Source: an uncultured Lachnospiraceae bacterium
GTDB lineage: Bacteria > Bacillota_A > Clostridia > Lachnospirales > Lachnospiraceae
Reading direction: 5' to 3'
Assembly: GCA_946613735.1 (NCBI GenBank)
Contig: CAMOFS010000077.1
Coordinates: 1-7,126 of the forward strand
DNA: 7,126 bases
Below the pieces are notes generated by a model. That model had not been told where the DNA came from and made no database searches. It was given only the letters and a program-made list of their open reading frames with translations. The position numbers and the translations under genes are program-made. Positions 1 to 5,351 of the stretch are shown one piece after another (the first letter of the stretch is position 1; each line of letters starts with the position of its first letter).

Positions 1-155
1 GCTCCTGTAGGGCAAACACCAGCGCAGGTGCCGCACTCAACGCAAGCGCTCTCATCGATGTTGTACTGTGAATCTCCTGCAGAAATAGCACCAACGGGGC
101 ACTCGGGCTCACAGGTACCGCAAGAAACACAAGAATCACTGATCACATAAGCCAT
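1..155 (-). CDS. 2[4Fe-4S] ferredoxin, 3' end cut by window edge
   Basis: This is a small soluble electron carrier of the clostridial 2[4Fe-4S] ferredoxin type, which shuttles low-potential electrons between oxidoreductases in the cytoplasm. Reading leftward from the ATG at 155-153 gives 51 codons before the window ends. Two cluster motifs are visible: CVSCGTCEPECPVGA at residues 9-23, and CVECGTCAGVCPTGA at residues 38-52 (the final Ala codon is incomplete). These supply all eight Cys ligands in the CxxCxxCxxxCP spacing. Family members are about 55-60 residues, so only a few codons and the stop are missing. The start is fixed by a strong ribosome binding site (AGGAGG, complement of 164-169) 8 bases upstream. 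The gene diverges from the CxxC redox protein at 362. Identification is secure at family level; the redox partner is unknown. Confidence 0.95.
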   Translation of the reverse strand, partial: MAYVISDSCVSCGTCEPECPVGAISAGDSQYNIDESACVECGTCAGVCPTG

Positions 156-194
156 GATAATTACCTCCTAAATATTAGTTTTCAATACAATACA

Positions 195-211
195 GTATCT
201 TTTGTAGATAC
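195..211. repeat. 6-bp inverted repeat in the ferredoxin leader
   Basis: GTATCT at 195-200 and AGATAC at 206-211 form a perfect inverted repeat with a 5-base loop, just downstream of the predicted ferredoxin transcription start. It could be a 5' stabilising hairpin in the mRNA or a second operator half. At this length chance occurrence is possible. Confidence 0.3.
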
Positions 212-214
212 GTA

Positions 215-238
215 TGCTATTTTAAAGCAAAAATAGCA
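215..238. repeat. 9-bp perfect inverted repeat over the ferredoxin -10 region (operator candidate)
   Basis: TGCTATTTT at 215-223 is perfectly complementary to AAAATAGCA at 230-238, with a 6-base spacer (AAAGCA). The repeat covers the predicted -10 element of the ferredoxin promoter. It is too AT-rich and wrongly placed for a terminator, so a protein-binding operator is the simplest reading. I do not recognise the motif as belonging to a named regulator. Confidence 0.5.
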
Positions 239-247
239 ATAATTCAA
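219..247 (-). promoter_or_regulatory. Predicted sigma-A promoter of the ferredoxin gene
   Basis: On the minus strand, TTGAAT (complement of 242-247) is separated by exactly 17 bases from TAAAAT (complement of 219-224). These match the -35 and -10 consensus at 4/6 and 5/6 positions. Transcription would start near 212, giving a leader of about 55 bases. The -10 element lies inside the palindrome at 215-238, so a bound regulator would block it. This is a prediction from sequence only. Confidence 0.5.
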
Positions 248-300
248 GTAAAAAATGGCAAAAAACCTTATGTTAGCGCCGGTTAACAGGATTGTTGGAC

Positions 301-329
301 TTGATAAATCTCCAAAATTAGTATAAGAT
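301..329 (+). promoter_or_regulatory. Predicted promoter of the DUF1858-type gene
   Basis: TTGATA (301-306) and TAAGAT (324-329) are separated by 17 bases and match the sigma-A hexamers at 5/6 and 4/6. The overlapping TATAAG at 322-327 is an alternative -10. Just upstream, TGTTA-N8-TAACA (271-288) forms an imperfect palindrome that could be a regulator site. The ribosome binding site AAAGGAG (348-354) lies 7 bases before the start codon at 362. Confidence 0.4.
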
Positions 330-361
330 GTATTGGAAATAATGAGGAAAGGAGAAAAAAA

Positions 362-598
362 ATGGACGCTACATTACAAGAAAAAACTGAAAGTACGGCT
401 CAGGTAACCAAAGAAACACTCATTGGTGAGCTTTTACAGATAGATCAGGATATTGCCCCCATTCTTTTCGGTATTGGGATGCACTGCCTTGGATGTCCGG
501 CATCACAGATGGAGTCTTTAGAGGAGGCTGCCATGGTACACGGCATCAATCCTGACGATCTGGTCGATGAGATTAACAGCTTTTTGGCAAGCAAATAA
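362..598 (+). CDS. DUF1858 / hybrid-cluster-protein-associated CxxC redox-disulfide domain protein
   Basis: This 78-residue soluble protein matches the single-domain family described as 'hybrid cluster protein-associated redox disulfide domain' (DUF1858, also the N-terminal fold of ScdA/RIC proteins). After a polar leader of about 16 residues, residues 17-77 carry the domain. The family signature GMHCLGCPAS lies at residues 39-48, with the two Cys at 42 and 45, followed by a helix starting SLEEAAMVHGI. The conserved CxxC is thought to act in thiol redox chemistry or Fe-S handling; the biochemical role is unsettled. It diverges from the ferredoxin gene, which fits a redox setting. Hybrid cluster protein itself is not in the window. 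AAAGGAG lies 7 bases upstream of the ATG. The stop is 3 bases from the convergent mecA stop and no terminator hairpin is visible. Confidence 0.85.
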   Translation: MDATLQEKTESTAQVTKETLIGELLQIDQDIAPILFGIGMHCLGCPASQMESLEEAAMVHGINPDDLVDEINSFLASK

Positions 599-601
599 TA
601 T

Positions 602-1378
602 CTATATCTGTGATAATGCCTGGATAGCATCCGCCGGGATGATGGTCTCGGATATCTCTATCAGATGAGAGTCAAGGCCCAGCGTCTCCGGAAGGGGTGT
701 GGAGTATTCGCTTAAGATATTGCAGAGGCGGTTAAAGACCTCCGGTGTGGCCTCGTCCATGGACAGGATGAGACAGTACTCGCCGGTGTAGAGCTTTAAA
801 AGCCTGCTGCTGCCGGGGTATGTAAAATCAAAGGCCCGGGACGCATCAACTGCATCATCCAGGTTATCAAAGCAGAAGGATCTGACAACGTTTTCAAAAG
901 GCACATCCGACTCGGTACTCTCCGAACTGTCGGATGCAGCCTTTTTTGCATTTTTACCGGCAAAGAGCTTAAGAATGTCATTGGCGGTATGGCTGTAGTC
1001 GATGGTCGGCATGGGACTGGTGAAATCCTCAAGTGAAAAATCGTCGTAGTCATCATAATCATCGTCCGAATCCGAGGAGGATATGTCCGAAAGATCAGCA
1101 AAGCTGGAAAATCTGGTATCCAGCTCGTCGGGGTATGGAACCTTGGTAACGATGAGTATGATCCCATTCTCCGAAACGGGGATAGCCTCTATGACCAGGG
1201 GAAGATCCTCTGCCTCAAAGCCATATTTGTAGGAGGCCCATCTGAGCATCTCCTTAAAAAGCGTACGTGCCTTGGGAGTACCGTAGGCAAATTCCGAAAG
1301 TCTGATATTGCGCTGCTCCAAGTCCTCACGGCTTAGAGTGCATTTGATCTGATTCTCATTTATCTTTTCTATTCTCAT
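602..1378 (-). CDS. mecA: MecA-family adaptor protein for ClpC
   Basis: MecA-type adaptors hand selected proteins to the ClpCP protease; in Bacillus they target the competence factor ComK and assist ClpC assembly. The product is 258 residues, somewhat longer than Bacillus MecA. Residues 1-85 form the N-terminal substrate-binding domain, opening with the family hallmark MRIEKINENQIKCTLSREDL. Residues 95-160 are a very acidic, Ser/Asp-rich linker (run SSDSDDDYDDYDD at 101-113). Residues 163-258 match the ClpC-binding domain (RSFCFDNLDDAVDASRAF, then LLKLYTGEYCLILSM, ending ETIIPADAIQALSQI). I chose the ATG at 1378-1376. An in-frame ATG at 1420 exists, but it lies within the predicted -10 box and would not be transcribed, and homology starts at MRIEK. 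The Shine-Dalgarno signal is weak (GGAT about 7 bases upstream). It has its own promoter and converges on the DUF1858-type gene. Confidence 0.88.
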   Translation of the reverse strand: MRIEKINENQIKCTLSREDLEQRNIRLSEFAYGTPKARTLFKEMLRWASYKYGFEAEDLPLVIEAIPVSENGIILIVTKVPYPDELDTRFSSFADLSDISSSDSDDDYDDYDDFSLEDFTSPMPTIDYSHTANDILKLFAGKNAKKAASDSSESTESDVPFENVVRSFCFDNLDDAVDASRAFDFTYPGSSRLLKLYTGEYCLILSMDEATPEVFNRLCNILSEYSTPLPETLGLDSHLIEISETIIPADAIQALSQI

Positions 1379-1418
1379 ATATATATCCAATCCTATACGA
1401 TCACATAGTCCTACATAC

Positions 1419-1447
1419 ATTATAGAGGATTAATCAACCTGCGTAAA
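1419..1447 (-). promoter_or_regulatory. Promoter of mecA
   Basis: On the minus strand, a perfect TATAAT -10 (complement of 1419-1424) lies 17 bases from TTTACG (complement of 1442-1447, 4/6 to the -35 consensus). The expected transcription start is near 1412, leaving a leader of about 33 bases to the ATG at 1378. This placement excludes the more upstream ATG at 1420 as the start codon. The palindromic block beginning at 1454 abuts the -35 element. Confidence 0.65.
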
Positions 1448-1453
1448 GTTAAT

Positions 1454-1504
1454 AATTGTTAACAATTTATTAAAAAAATTTAATAAAGGTTAACAAAGGT
1501 AAAC
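1454..1504. repeat. AT-rich block of palindromes and a 10-bp tandem repeat between divergent promoters
   Basis: Three elements are packed together. The first is a perfect 14-bp palindrome AATTGTTAACAATT at 1454-1467. The second is a 9-bp inverted repeat, TTTATTAAA (1466-1474) with TTTAATAAA (1479-1487), around a 4-base loop. The third is a tandem 10-mer, AAAGGTTAAC (1485-1494) and AAAGGTAAAC (1495-1504), identical at 9 of 10 positions and spaced by one helical turn. The block sits between the mecA -35 and the promoter of the putative ncRNA, where an operator array or an UP-like activating element would be expected. The regulator is unknown; the TTGTTAA / TTAACAA half-sites resemble Rex sites but lack the Rex spacing. 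Confidence 0.5.
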
Positions 1505-1519
1505 AATGATCCCAAACTA

Positions 1520-1548
1520 TTGAAATTCCTAAAATAGCCTGCTATATT
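1520..1548 (+). promoter_or_regulatory. Strong sigma-A promoter for the putative ncRNA
   Basis: TTGAAA (1520-1525) and TATATT (1543-1548) are separated by exactly 17 bases, and each matches consensus at 5 of 6 positions. Transcription would start about 1554-1556, rightward into a region with no protein gene for over 500 bases. Together with the terminator at 1987-2019, this defines a transcription unit of its own. Confidence 0.65.
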
Positions 1549-1554
1549 ATGCGA

Positions 1555-2020
1555 GGAAACGGGGATTGAAGTAATCTCCGAATCGAAAAGCTGCATACCG
1601 ACATTTTCTGATTTTCATTTACCAGGGTTTTACCAAATAAAACACATATCGGTAATATTCCACTTTAAGTATTTGAGAAGTAGGTTTTGGAGAGTTTTTA
1701 TCAGGAGTATTTATATACCACAGTGTTTCCTGCCTCCATAAGGAAAATGGAAGACAACTAAAGCAAAGAGAAGATTTGCGTATCCCGTGGGGGGACTTAC
1801 AGACAAAGGGTATGGCAGGCTGAGAAAGGAGATGGTAGGACAAAAACGAAAATAATCGAAACCGACAGTAGAATCAAGTACGTATAATAACCTGCTGTCG
1901 GAGAAACCGGTGTTTAAGTCATTTATTCTGTTTATGAGTAACTATTAACAAAACACGAAGGGAAAAAACGATACGAAATCAGACGTGGGAGCAGGATTTT
2001 TACATTCTGCTCCCGTTTTA
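1555..2020 (+). ncRNA. Putative structured non-coding RNA of about 465 nt, family not recognised
   Basis: The limits come from a near-consensus promoter (1520-1548) and an intrinsic terminator (1987-2019). No rightward reading frame of useful length exists inside. Complementary segments are abundant. A hairpin pairs 1560-1567 with 1573-1580 (8 bp, one G-U). A long-range stem pairs TCTGATTT 1607-1614 with AAATCAGA 1976-1983, which would tie the two ends together. CCTGCC 1729-1734 pairs with GGCAGG 1814-1819, enclosing three small hairpins (1735-1739/1747-1751, 1763-1767/1775-1779, 1783-1786/1792-1795). A 10-bp stem pairs 1862-1871 with 1892-1901 (one G-U, 20-base loop), and GTGTTT 1910-1915 pairs with AAACAC 1951-1956. 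I looked for and did not find signature sequences of RNase P RNA, tmRNA, SRP RNA, 6S RNA, T-box or group II domain V. It could instead be a long regulated leader, but the terminator and separate downstream promoter argue against this. The start is uncertain by a few bases. Confidence 0.6.
1987..2019 (+). terminator. Intrinsic terminator of the putative ncRNA
   Basis: GGGAGCAG (1987-1994) pairs perfectly with CTGCTCCC (2007-2014). The stem extends inward by three more pairs including one G-U, for 11 bp in all with a 6-base loop, and is followed by GTTTT. The U-tract is short but the stem is strong. On the opposite strand no U-tract follows, so it acts rightward. It lies 48 bases before the next gene and separates the ncRNA from it. 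Confidence 0.75.
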
Positions 2021-2031
2021 TGATGAAGTTA

Positions 2032-2040
2032 TGTTATAAT
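2032..2040 (+). promoter_or_regulatory. Extended -10 promoter of the GH18 gene and downstream operon
   Basis: TGTTATAAT carries a perfect TATAAT (2035-2040) preceded by the TGN extension, which can replace a -35 element; no good -35 is present, since that position falls in the terminator stem. The start would be near 2047, giving a 20-base leader that contains AGGAGG (2057-2062). No obvious terminator follows until after 6076, so this promoter could drive much of the operon. Confidence 0.55.
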
Positions 2041-2067
2041 ATCATCTAAATGAGTTAGGAGGCACTT

Positions 2068-3783
2068 ATGAACAAAAAGAAGAAAAGTGCGAGCGGTCTG
2101 TACATATTATTGGTCCTCGGACTTCTGATACTTGTTTCGGGACTGCTGATAGTGGCAAAAAAGTATGCTCCCACCAGAGAGAGGATGGAGCTTTCTGAGG
2201 TATATGAGAACAATTTTGAAAATGAAGCTGCTGTTATAATTAATGGCGAATACATGCCCACTGATAATACAGCCGATTGTGCAAACGGAGTGATCCTGTC
2301 CGGAACCCCCTATCTTCACCTGGATTTTATTAAGAACAATATAGATAACAGGTATGTATATGATGATAGTGAGAATGTCCTTCGTTACACCACGGATACT
2401 GATATTATCTCTGTGAACGTAGGCGACAATACCTACAGTGTGGGACGTACCGAGGAGAGCATAGACGCGCCAATTATCCAGCAGGAGGGCGGCGGAGTGT
2501 ATCTGGCTGTACAATTTGTCCAGAAGTATTCGGATCTGGGTTATTCCCTTGAGACTGATCCTGGCCGCATCATCATAGAGCGGGCCGGATGGGAGAAAAA
2601 GACAGCTACTCTCAAAAAAAATACGCAGATAAGACGGCTCGGAGGTCCCAAGAGCAAGATTCTTAAGGATGTAAATAAAGGCGATCAGGTGGTCATATTA
2701 GATGAGATCGCAAAGTGGACTGAGGTCATGACAGAGGATGGCGTCATCGGCTACTGTATGGACAAGTACCTGATTGACAGGAATGAAGAGACCGTGGCAG
2801 CCATGCTTCCAGAGAGGGACTACAAGCACATCCTTATGAATGAAAGAGTATCCATGGGCTGGGTACAGATAATGGATAAGCCCGGTAACGTCACTATTGA
2901 CAATATTCTTAACAGGGCAGGCGACAGGATAAACGTTCTCTCACCAACCTGGTTCAGACTTTGTGACAACAAGGGTGGCATAGAAAACATAGCCAGCTAT
3001 GATTACGTTAACAAATGCCATGAACGAGGCATCCAGGTATGGGGGCTGGTCAATAATTTTGACAATACGGATATCTCCTCCAGTGCTGTTTTATCTTCAG
3101 CCTCAGCCAGGGATAACCTCATCAACAACCTTATCGGCGCGGCGGTGGCCTACGATATGGATGGCATCAATGTGGATTTTGAGTATCTTCAGCCTGCAGA
3201 CGCGGACGGTTTTTTGGAGTTTATCCGCGAGCTTTCGGTCAAGTGCAGGAATAATGACCTGGTGCTTTCCATAGATAACTACGTACCTTCATCCTTCCAT
3301 GCTTTTTATGATTACGAGGAGCAGGGTAAATACGCAGATTATGTTGTGATCATGGCTTATGACGAGCATTATGCAGGAAGTGACGATCCGGGAAGTGTAT
3401 CCAGTCTGGGGTTTGTTAAAAAGGCAGTGTCGGATATGCTTGAGTATGTACCGAAGGACCAGATCATCCTGGGCATGCCCTTTTACTATCGCCTGTGGAT
3501 CACCAATGAGACGGGACTTACAAGCTCTGTAGTCCACATGGATGAGACGGATTCCATCCTGGAAAAATATGATGCTACCTCCCACTGGCTGGATGAAGTG
3601 GGTCAAAGCTACGCGGAGTTTGACTACGAGGGATCCCATTATCAGACCTGGATCGAGGATAGCAGATCCCTGGAGCTCAAGCTTCAGGTAATGGAAGAAC
3701 AGGATCTGGCAGGTGCTGCCTTCTGGAAGCTGGGTCTGGAGCCAGAGACCATTTGGGATGTAATAGGTGAGTATCTGCAATGA
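2068..3783 (+). CDS. Membrane-anchored GH18-family glycosidase with SH3-like domain
   Basis: This 571-residue protein is predicted to hydrolyse beta-1,4-linked amino sugars outside the cell, probably peptidoglycan, as do SleL/YaaH-type GH18 enzymes. It begins with a basic cap (MNKKKK) and one hydrophobic segment at about 11-30, an uncleaved anchor or signal. Residues about 50-172 resemble the copper-amine-oxidase-N-like stalk found in Firmicute wall enzymes (inference). Residues about 177-237 fit a bacterial SH3 domain (TLKKNTQIRRLGGPKSKILKD...WTEV...GVIGYCMDKYL). Residues about 253-571 are the GH18 barrel: DGINVDFE at 365-372 with the catalytic acid E372, MAYDEHY at 429-435, and the barrel-end Trp in GAAFWKLG near 553. 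The motif has Asn368 where classical chitinases have Asp. AGGAGG lies 5 bases before the ATG. The stop overlaps the sua5 start by 4 bases. Exact substrate is unproven. Confidence 0.85.
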   Translation: MNKKKKSASGLYILLVLGLLILVSGLLIVAKKYAPTRERMELSEVYENNFENEAAVIINGEYMPTDNTADCANGVILSGTPYLHLDFIKNNIDNRYVYDDSENVLRYTTDTDIISVNVGDNTYSVGRTEESIDAPIIQQEGGGVYLAVQFVQKYSDLGYSLETDPGRIIIERAGWEKKTATLKKNTQIRRLGGPKSKILKDVNKGDQVVILDEIAKWTEVMTEDGVIGYCMDKYLIDRNEETVAAMLPERDYKHILMNERVSMGWVQIMDKPGNVTIDNILNRAGDRINVLSPTWFRLCDNKGGIENIASYDYVNKCHERGIQVWGLVNNFDNTDISSSAVLSSASARDNLINNLIGAAVAYDMDGINVDFEYLQPADADGFLEFIRELSVKCRNNDLVLSIDNYVPSSFHAFYDYEEQGKYADYVVIMAYDEHYAGSDDPGSVSSLGFVKKAVSDMLEYVPKDQIILGMPFYYRLWITNETGLTSSVVHMDETDSILEKYDATSHWLDEVGQSYAEFDYEGSHYQTWIEDSRSLELKLQVMEEQDLAGAAFWKLGLEPETIWDVIGEYLQ

Positions 3784-4826
3784 CAACTGAGATATTAAGG
3801 ATCGATCCTGACAATATAGATGAAAAGGCCATAGAGCGGGCAGCACAATTCATCCGAAACAAAGAACTGGTGGCATTTCCCACGGAGACTGTATACGGAC
3901 TGGGAGGGGATGCCATGGATCCCGATGCCTCCAGGATGATATATGCTGCAAAGGGAAGGCCTTCGGACAACCCTTTGATAATACATATAGCTGAGACAGA
4001 CAGTCTTTATGACATAGGCTGTGATATACCAAAAGAGGCCTTTGCCCTGGCCGATGCTTTCTGGCCGGGTCCCATGACCCTTATAGTTAAAAAAAGGCCG
4101 GAGGTTCCATATGAGACCACGGGCGGACTGGATACCGTGGCAATACGTCTGCCCTCCCATCCTATAGCCCAGAGTCTTATTAAAAAAAGCGGCAGGTTTA
4201 TAGCTGCGCCCTCAGCCAATACCAGTGGAAGGCCATCGCCCACCAGGGCATCACATGTTTGCGAGGATATGGACGGACGCATAGCCTGCATAATTGACGG
4301 CGGCAGTGTACAGATCGGCCTGGAATCCACCATCATAGACCTGACGGAGGACATCCCCACCATCCTAAGGCCCGGCGCCATTAATCTGTCACAGGTTAAA
4401 AAGGTGACGGGAGAGGCCCGGATGGATCCGGGGCTTGTTGTTTTGGATGAGACCACCCGTCCCAAGGCACCCGGTATGAGATACAGGCACTATGCTCCAA
4501 AGGGGGAGCTAACCATAGTGGAGGGTAGCTGGGATAATGTGGTTAAAAAAATATCAGAGTGCTGCGGCAATTATGATCCGGCTAAGGTGGCGATAATAGC
4601 CAGTCATGAGACCCGGGACCGGTATGATTGTGGCTGCAGGGTATTTGACATAGGAGCACTAAGCGATGAGGATGAGATAGCGGCTAATCTATATGCCACC
4701 TTAAGAAGTCTGGATGAGTTCGGATATGAGTATATCTTTTCAGAGGCATTTGATACTCCAAATGTAGGGACTGCCATCATGAACAGGCTTTTAAAGGCAG
4801 CCGGACACCGTGTTATTCGGGCTTAA
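3780..4826 (+). CDS. sua5: L-threonylcarbamoyladenylate synthase, Sua5 type
   Basis: The enzyme makes threonylcarbamoyl-AMP from L-threonine, bicarbonate and ATP, the first step of the universal t6A37 modification of ANN-decoding tRNAs; TsaB/D/E then transfer the group. The 348-residue length is that of the long Sua5 form rather than the short TsaC form. The YrdC domain covers about 12-205, with FPTETVYGLG at 33-42, KGRPSDNPLIIHI at 58-70 and APSANTSGRPSPT at 143-155. The linker PGMRYRHYAP at 231-240 leads into the C-terminal Sua5 domain (about 243-345). The ATG overlaps the GH18 stop in an ATGA arrangement, and AGGTGA 9 bases upstream lies inside the GH18 gene, so translation is probably coupled. 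All key motifs are intact. In Bacillus the orthologue ywlC is also near the atp operon. Confidence 0.96.
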   Translation: MTTEILRIDPDNIDEKAIERAAQFIRNKELVAFPTETVYGLGGDAMDPDASRMIYAAKGRPSDNPLIIHIAETDSLYDIGCDIPKEAFALADAFWPGPMTLIVKKRPEVPYETTGGLDTVAIRLPSHPIAQSLIKKSGRFIAAPSANTSGRPSPTRASHVCEDMDGRIACIIDGGSVQIGLESTIIDLTEDIPTILRPGAINLSQVKKVTGEARMDPGLVVLDETTRPKAPGMRYRHYAPKGELTIVEGSWDNVVKKISECCGNYDPAKVAIIASHETRDRYDCGCRVFDIGALSDEDEIAANLYATLRSLDEFGYEYIFSEAFDTPNVGTAIMNRLLKAAGHRVIRA

Positions 4827-4889
4827 ATCTGCCGGCCTATACAAAACTTACAATTTTTTGAATAAACTGATAGACTTTTTGGTTAAAAA

Positions 4890-5351
4890 ATGAGAAAATA
4901 CAAACGTGTGATATTTGCCGAGGGCAATGGCATAACCAGAGCGCCCATGGCGGCAGAGATTTTTAAATCCATATATGACGGGGATGCCGAGGTTTTATCC
5001 AGGGGGATCATAGTACAGTTTTCAGAGCCCCTTAACCAAAAGGCACAGGCTGTGATGATATCCAATGGTATCGATCTTACTGATTTTGAGTCGGAAAAGC
5101 TTGTGGCTTCGGATATTACCTTGGATACCATAGTTTTTACCATGGAGGCAGCCTCGAAAAAAAAGATCCTTGAGACCATCGATACCGCCAATGAAGAGAA
5201 TACATTTATTCTCACGGATTTTGTGGGAGAGGAGCTGCCCATCATGAATCCCTTCGGGGGGACACTTCAGACCTACGGTATCTGCTTCGAGATGCTAAAG
5301 ACCACTTTAAAAAAGCTTAATGACAGGTTTTGCGAAGGTGAGGAGGCTTAA
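4890..5351 (+). CDS. LMW protein-tyrosine/arginine phosphatase-like protein lacking catalytic residues
   Basis: This 153-residue protein has the fold signature of low-molecular-weight phosphatases but apparently no phosphatase chemistry. Active members start like VLFVCTGNTCRSPMAE, the Cys being the nucleophile. Here the aligned stretch is VIFAEGNGITRAPMAAE (residues 7-23), keeping Arg17, Pro19 and Met20 but with Glu11 in place of the Cys. The late DP loop supplying the general acid reads MNPFGG (119-124), with Asn120 for Asp. Position downstream of sua5 matches Bacillus ywlE, the protein-arginine phosphatase, so it is probably a derived relative. It may have become a binding or regulatory protein (inference). 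The 63-base gap before it holds no convincing promoter or terminator, and no clear Shine-Dalgarno precedes the ATG, only an A-rich stretch. Its stop directly abuts the next start codon. Confidence 0.75.
   Translation: MRKYKRVIFAEGNGITRAPMAAEIFKSIYDGDAEVLSRGIIVQFSEPLNQKAQAVMISNGIDLTDFESEKLVASDITLDTIVFTMEAASKKKILETIDTANEENTFILTDFVGEELPIMNPFGGTLQTYGICFEMLKTTLKKLNDRFCEGEEA

Noticed and set aside
271..288. Rex-binding site
   Set aside because: TGTTA and TAACA halves are separated by 8 bases, whereas Rex sites need 6, and the interior is not symmetrical.
1379..1420. Longer mecA reading frame starting at the ATG at 1420, adding 14 residues
   Set aside because: That ATG falls within the predicted TATAAT of the mecA promoter, has no ribosome binding site, and the extra residues precede the family start MRIEKI.
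1619..1843. 74-codon minus-strand frame in the intergenic region
   Set aside because: It begins at TTG without a Shine-Dalgarno, its composition (many Ser, Pro, Tyr, Trp) is not protein-like for this genome, it matches no family I know, and it is antisense to the better-supported RNA.
1555..2020. RNase P RNA, tmRNA, SRP RNA or 6S RNA
   Set aside because: The 5' GAGGAAAC recalls the RNase P GAGGAAAGUCC box, but the following GUCC and the other conserved boxes are missing. There is no CCA 3' end or tag sequence for tmRNA, no SRP Alu/domain IV signature, and no long 6S-like helix with a central bubble.
1555..2067. Riboswitch or T-box leader controlling the GH18 gene
   Set aside because: No T-box AGGGUGG or known aptamer core is visible, and the GH18 gene has its own extended -10 promoter after the terminator.
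3289..3846. 185-codon minus-strand frame opposite the end of the GH18 gene
   Set aside because: It is an antisense shadow of a gene with clear domain motifs, lacks a ribosome binding site and has no recognisable motif.
4849..4886. Promoter in the gap before the phosphatase-like gene
   Set aside because: TACAAT at 4849-4854 and TTGAAT at 4858-4863 exist, but neither has a partner hexamer at acceptable spacing.
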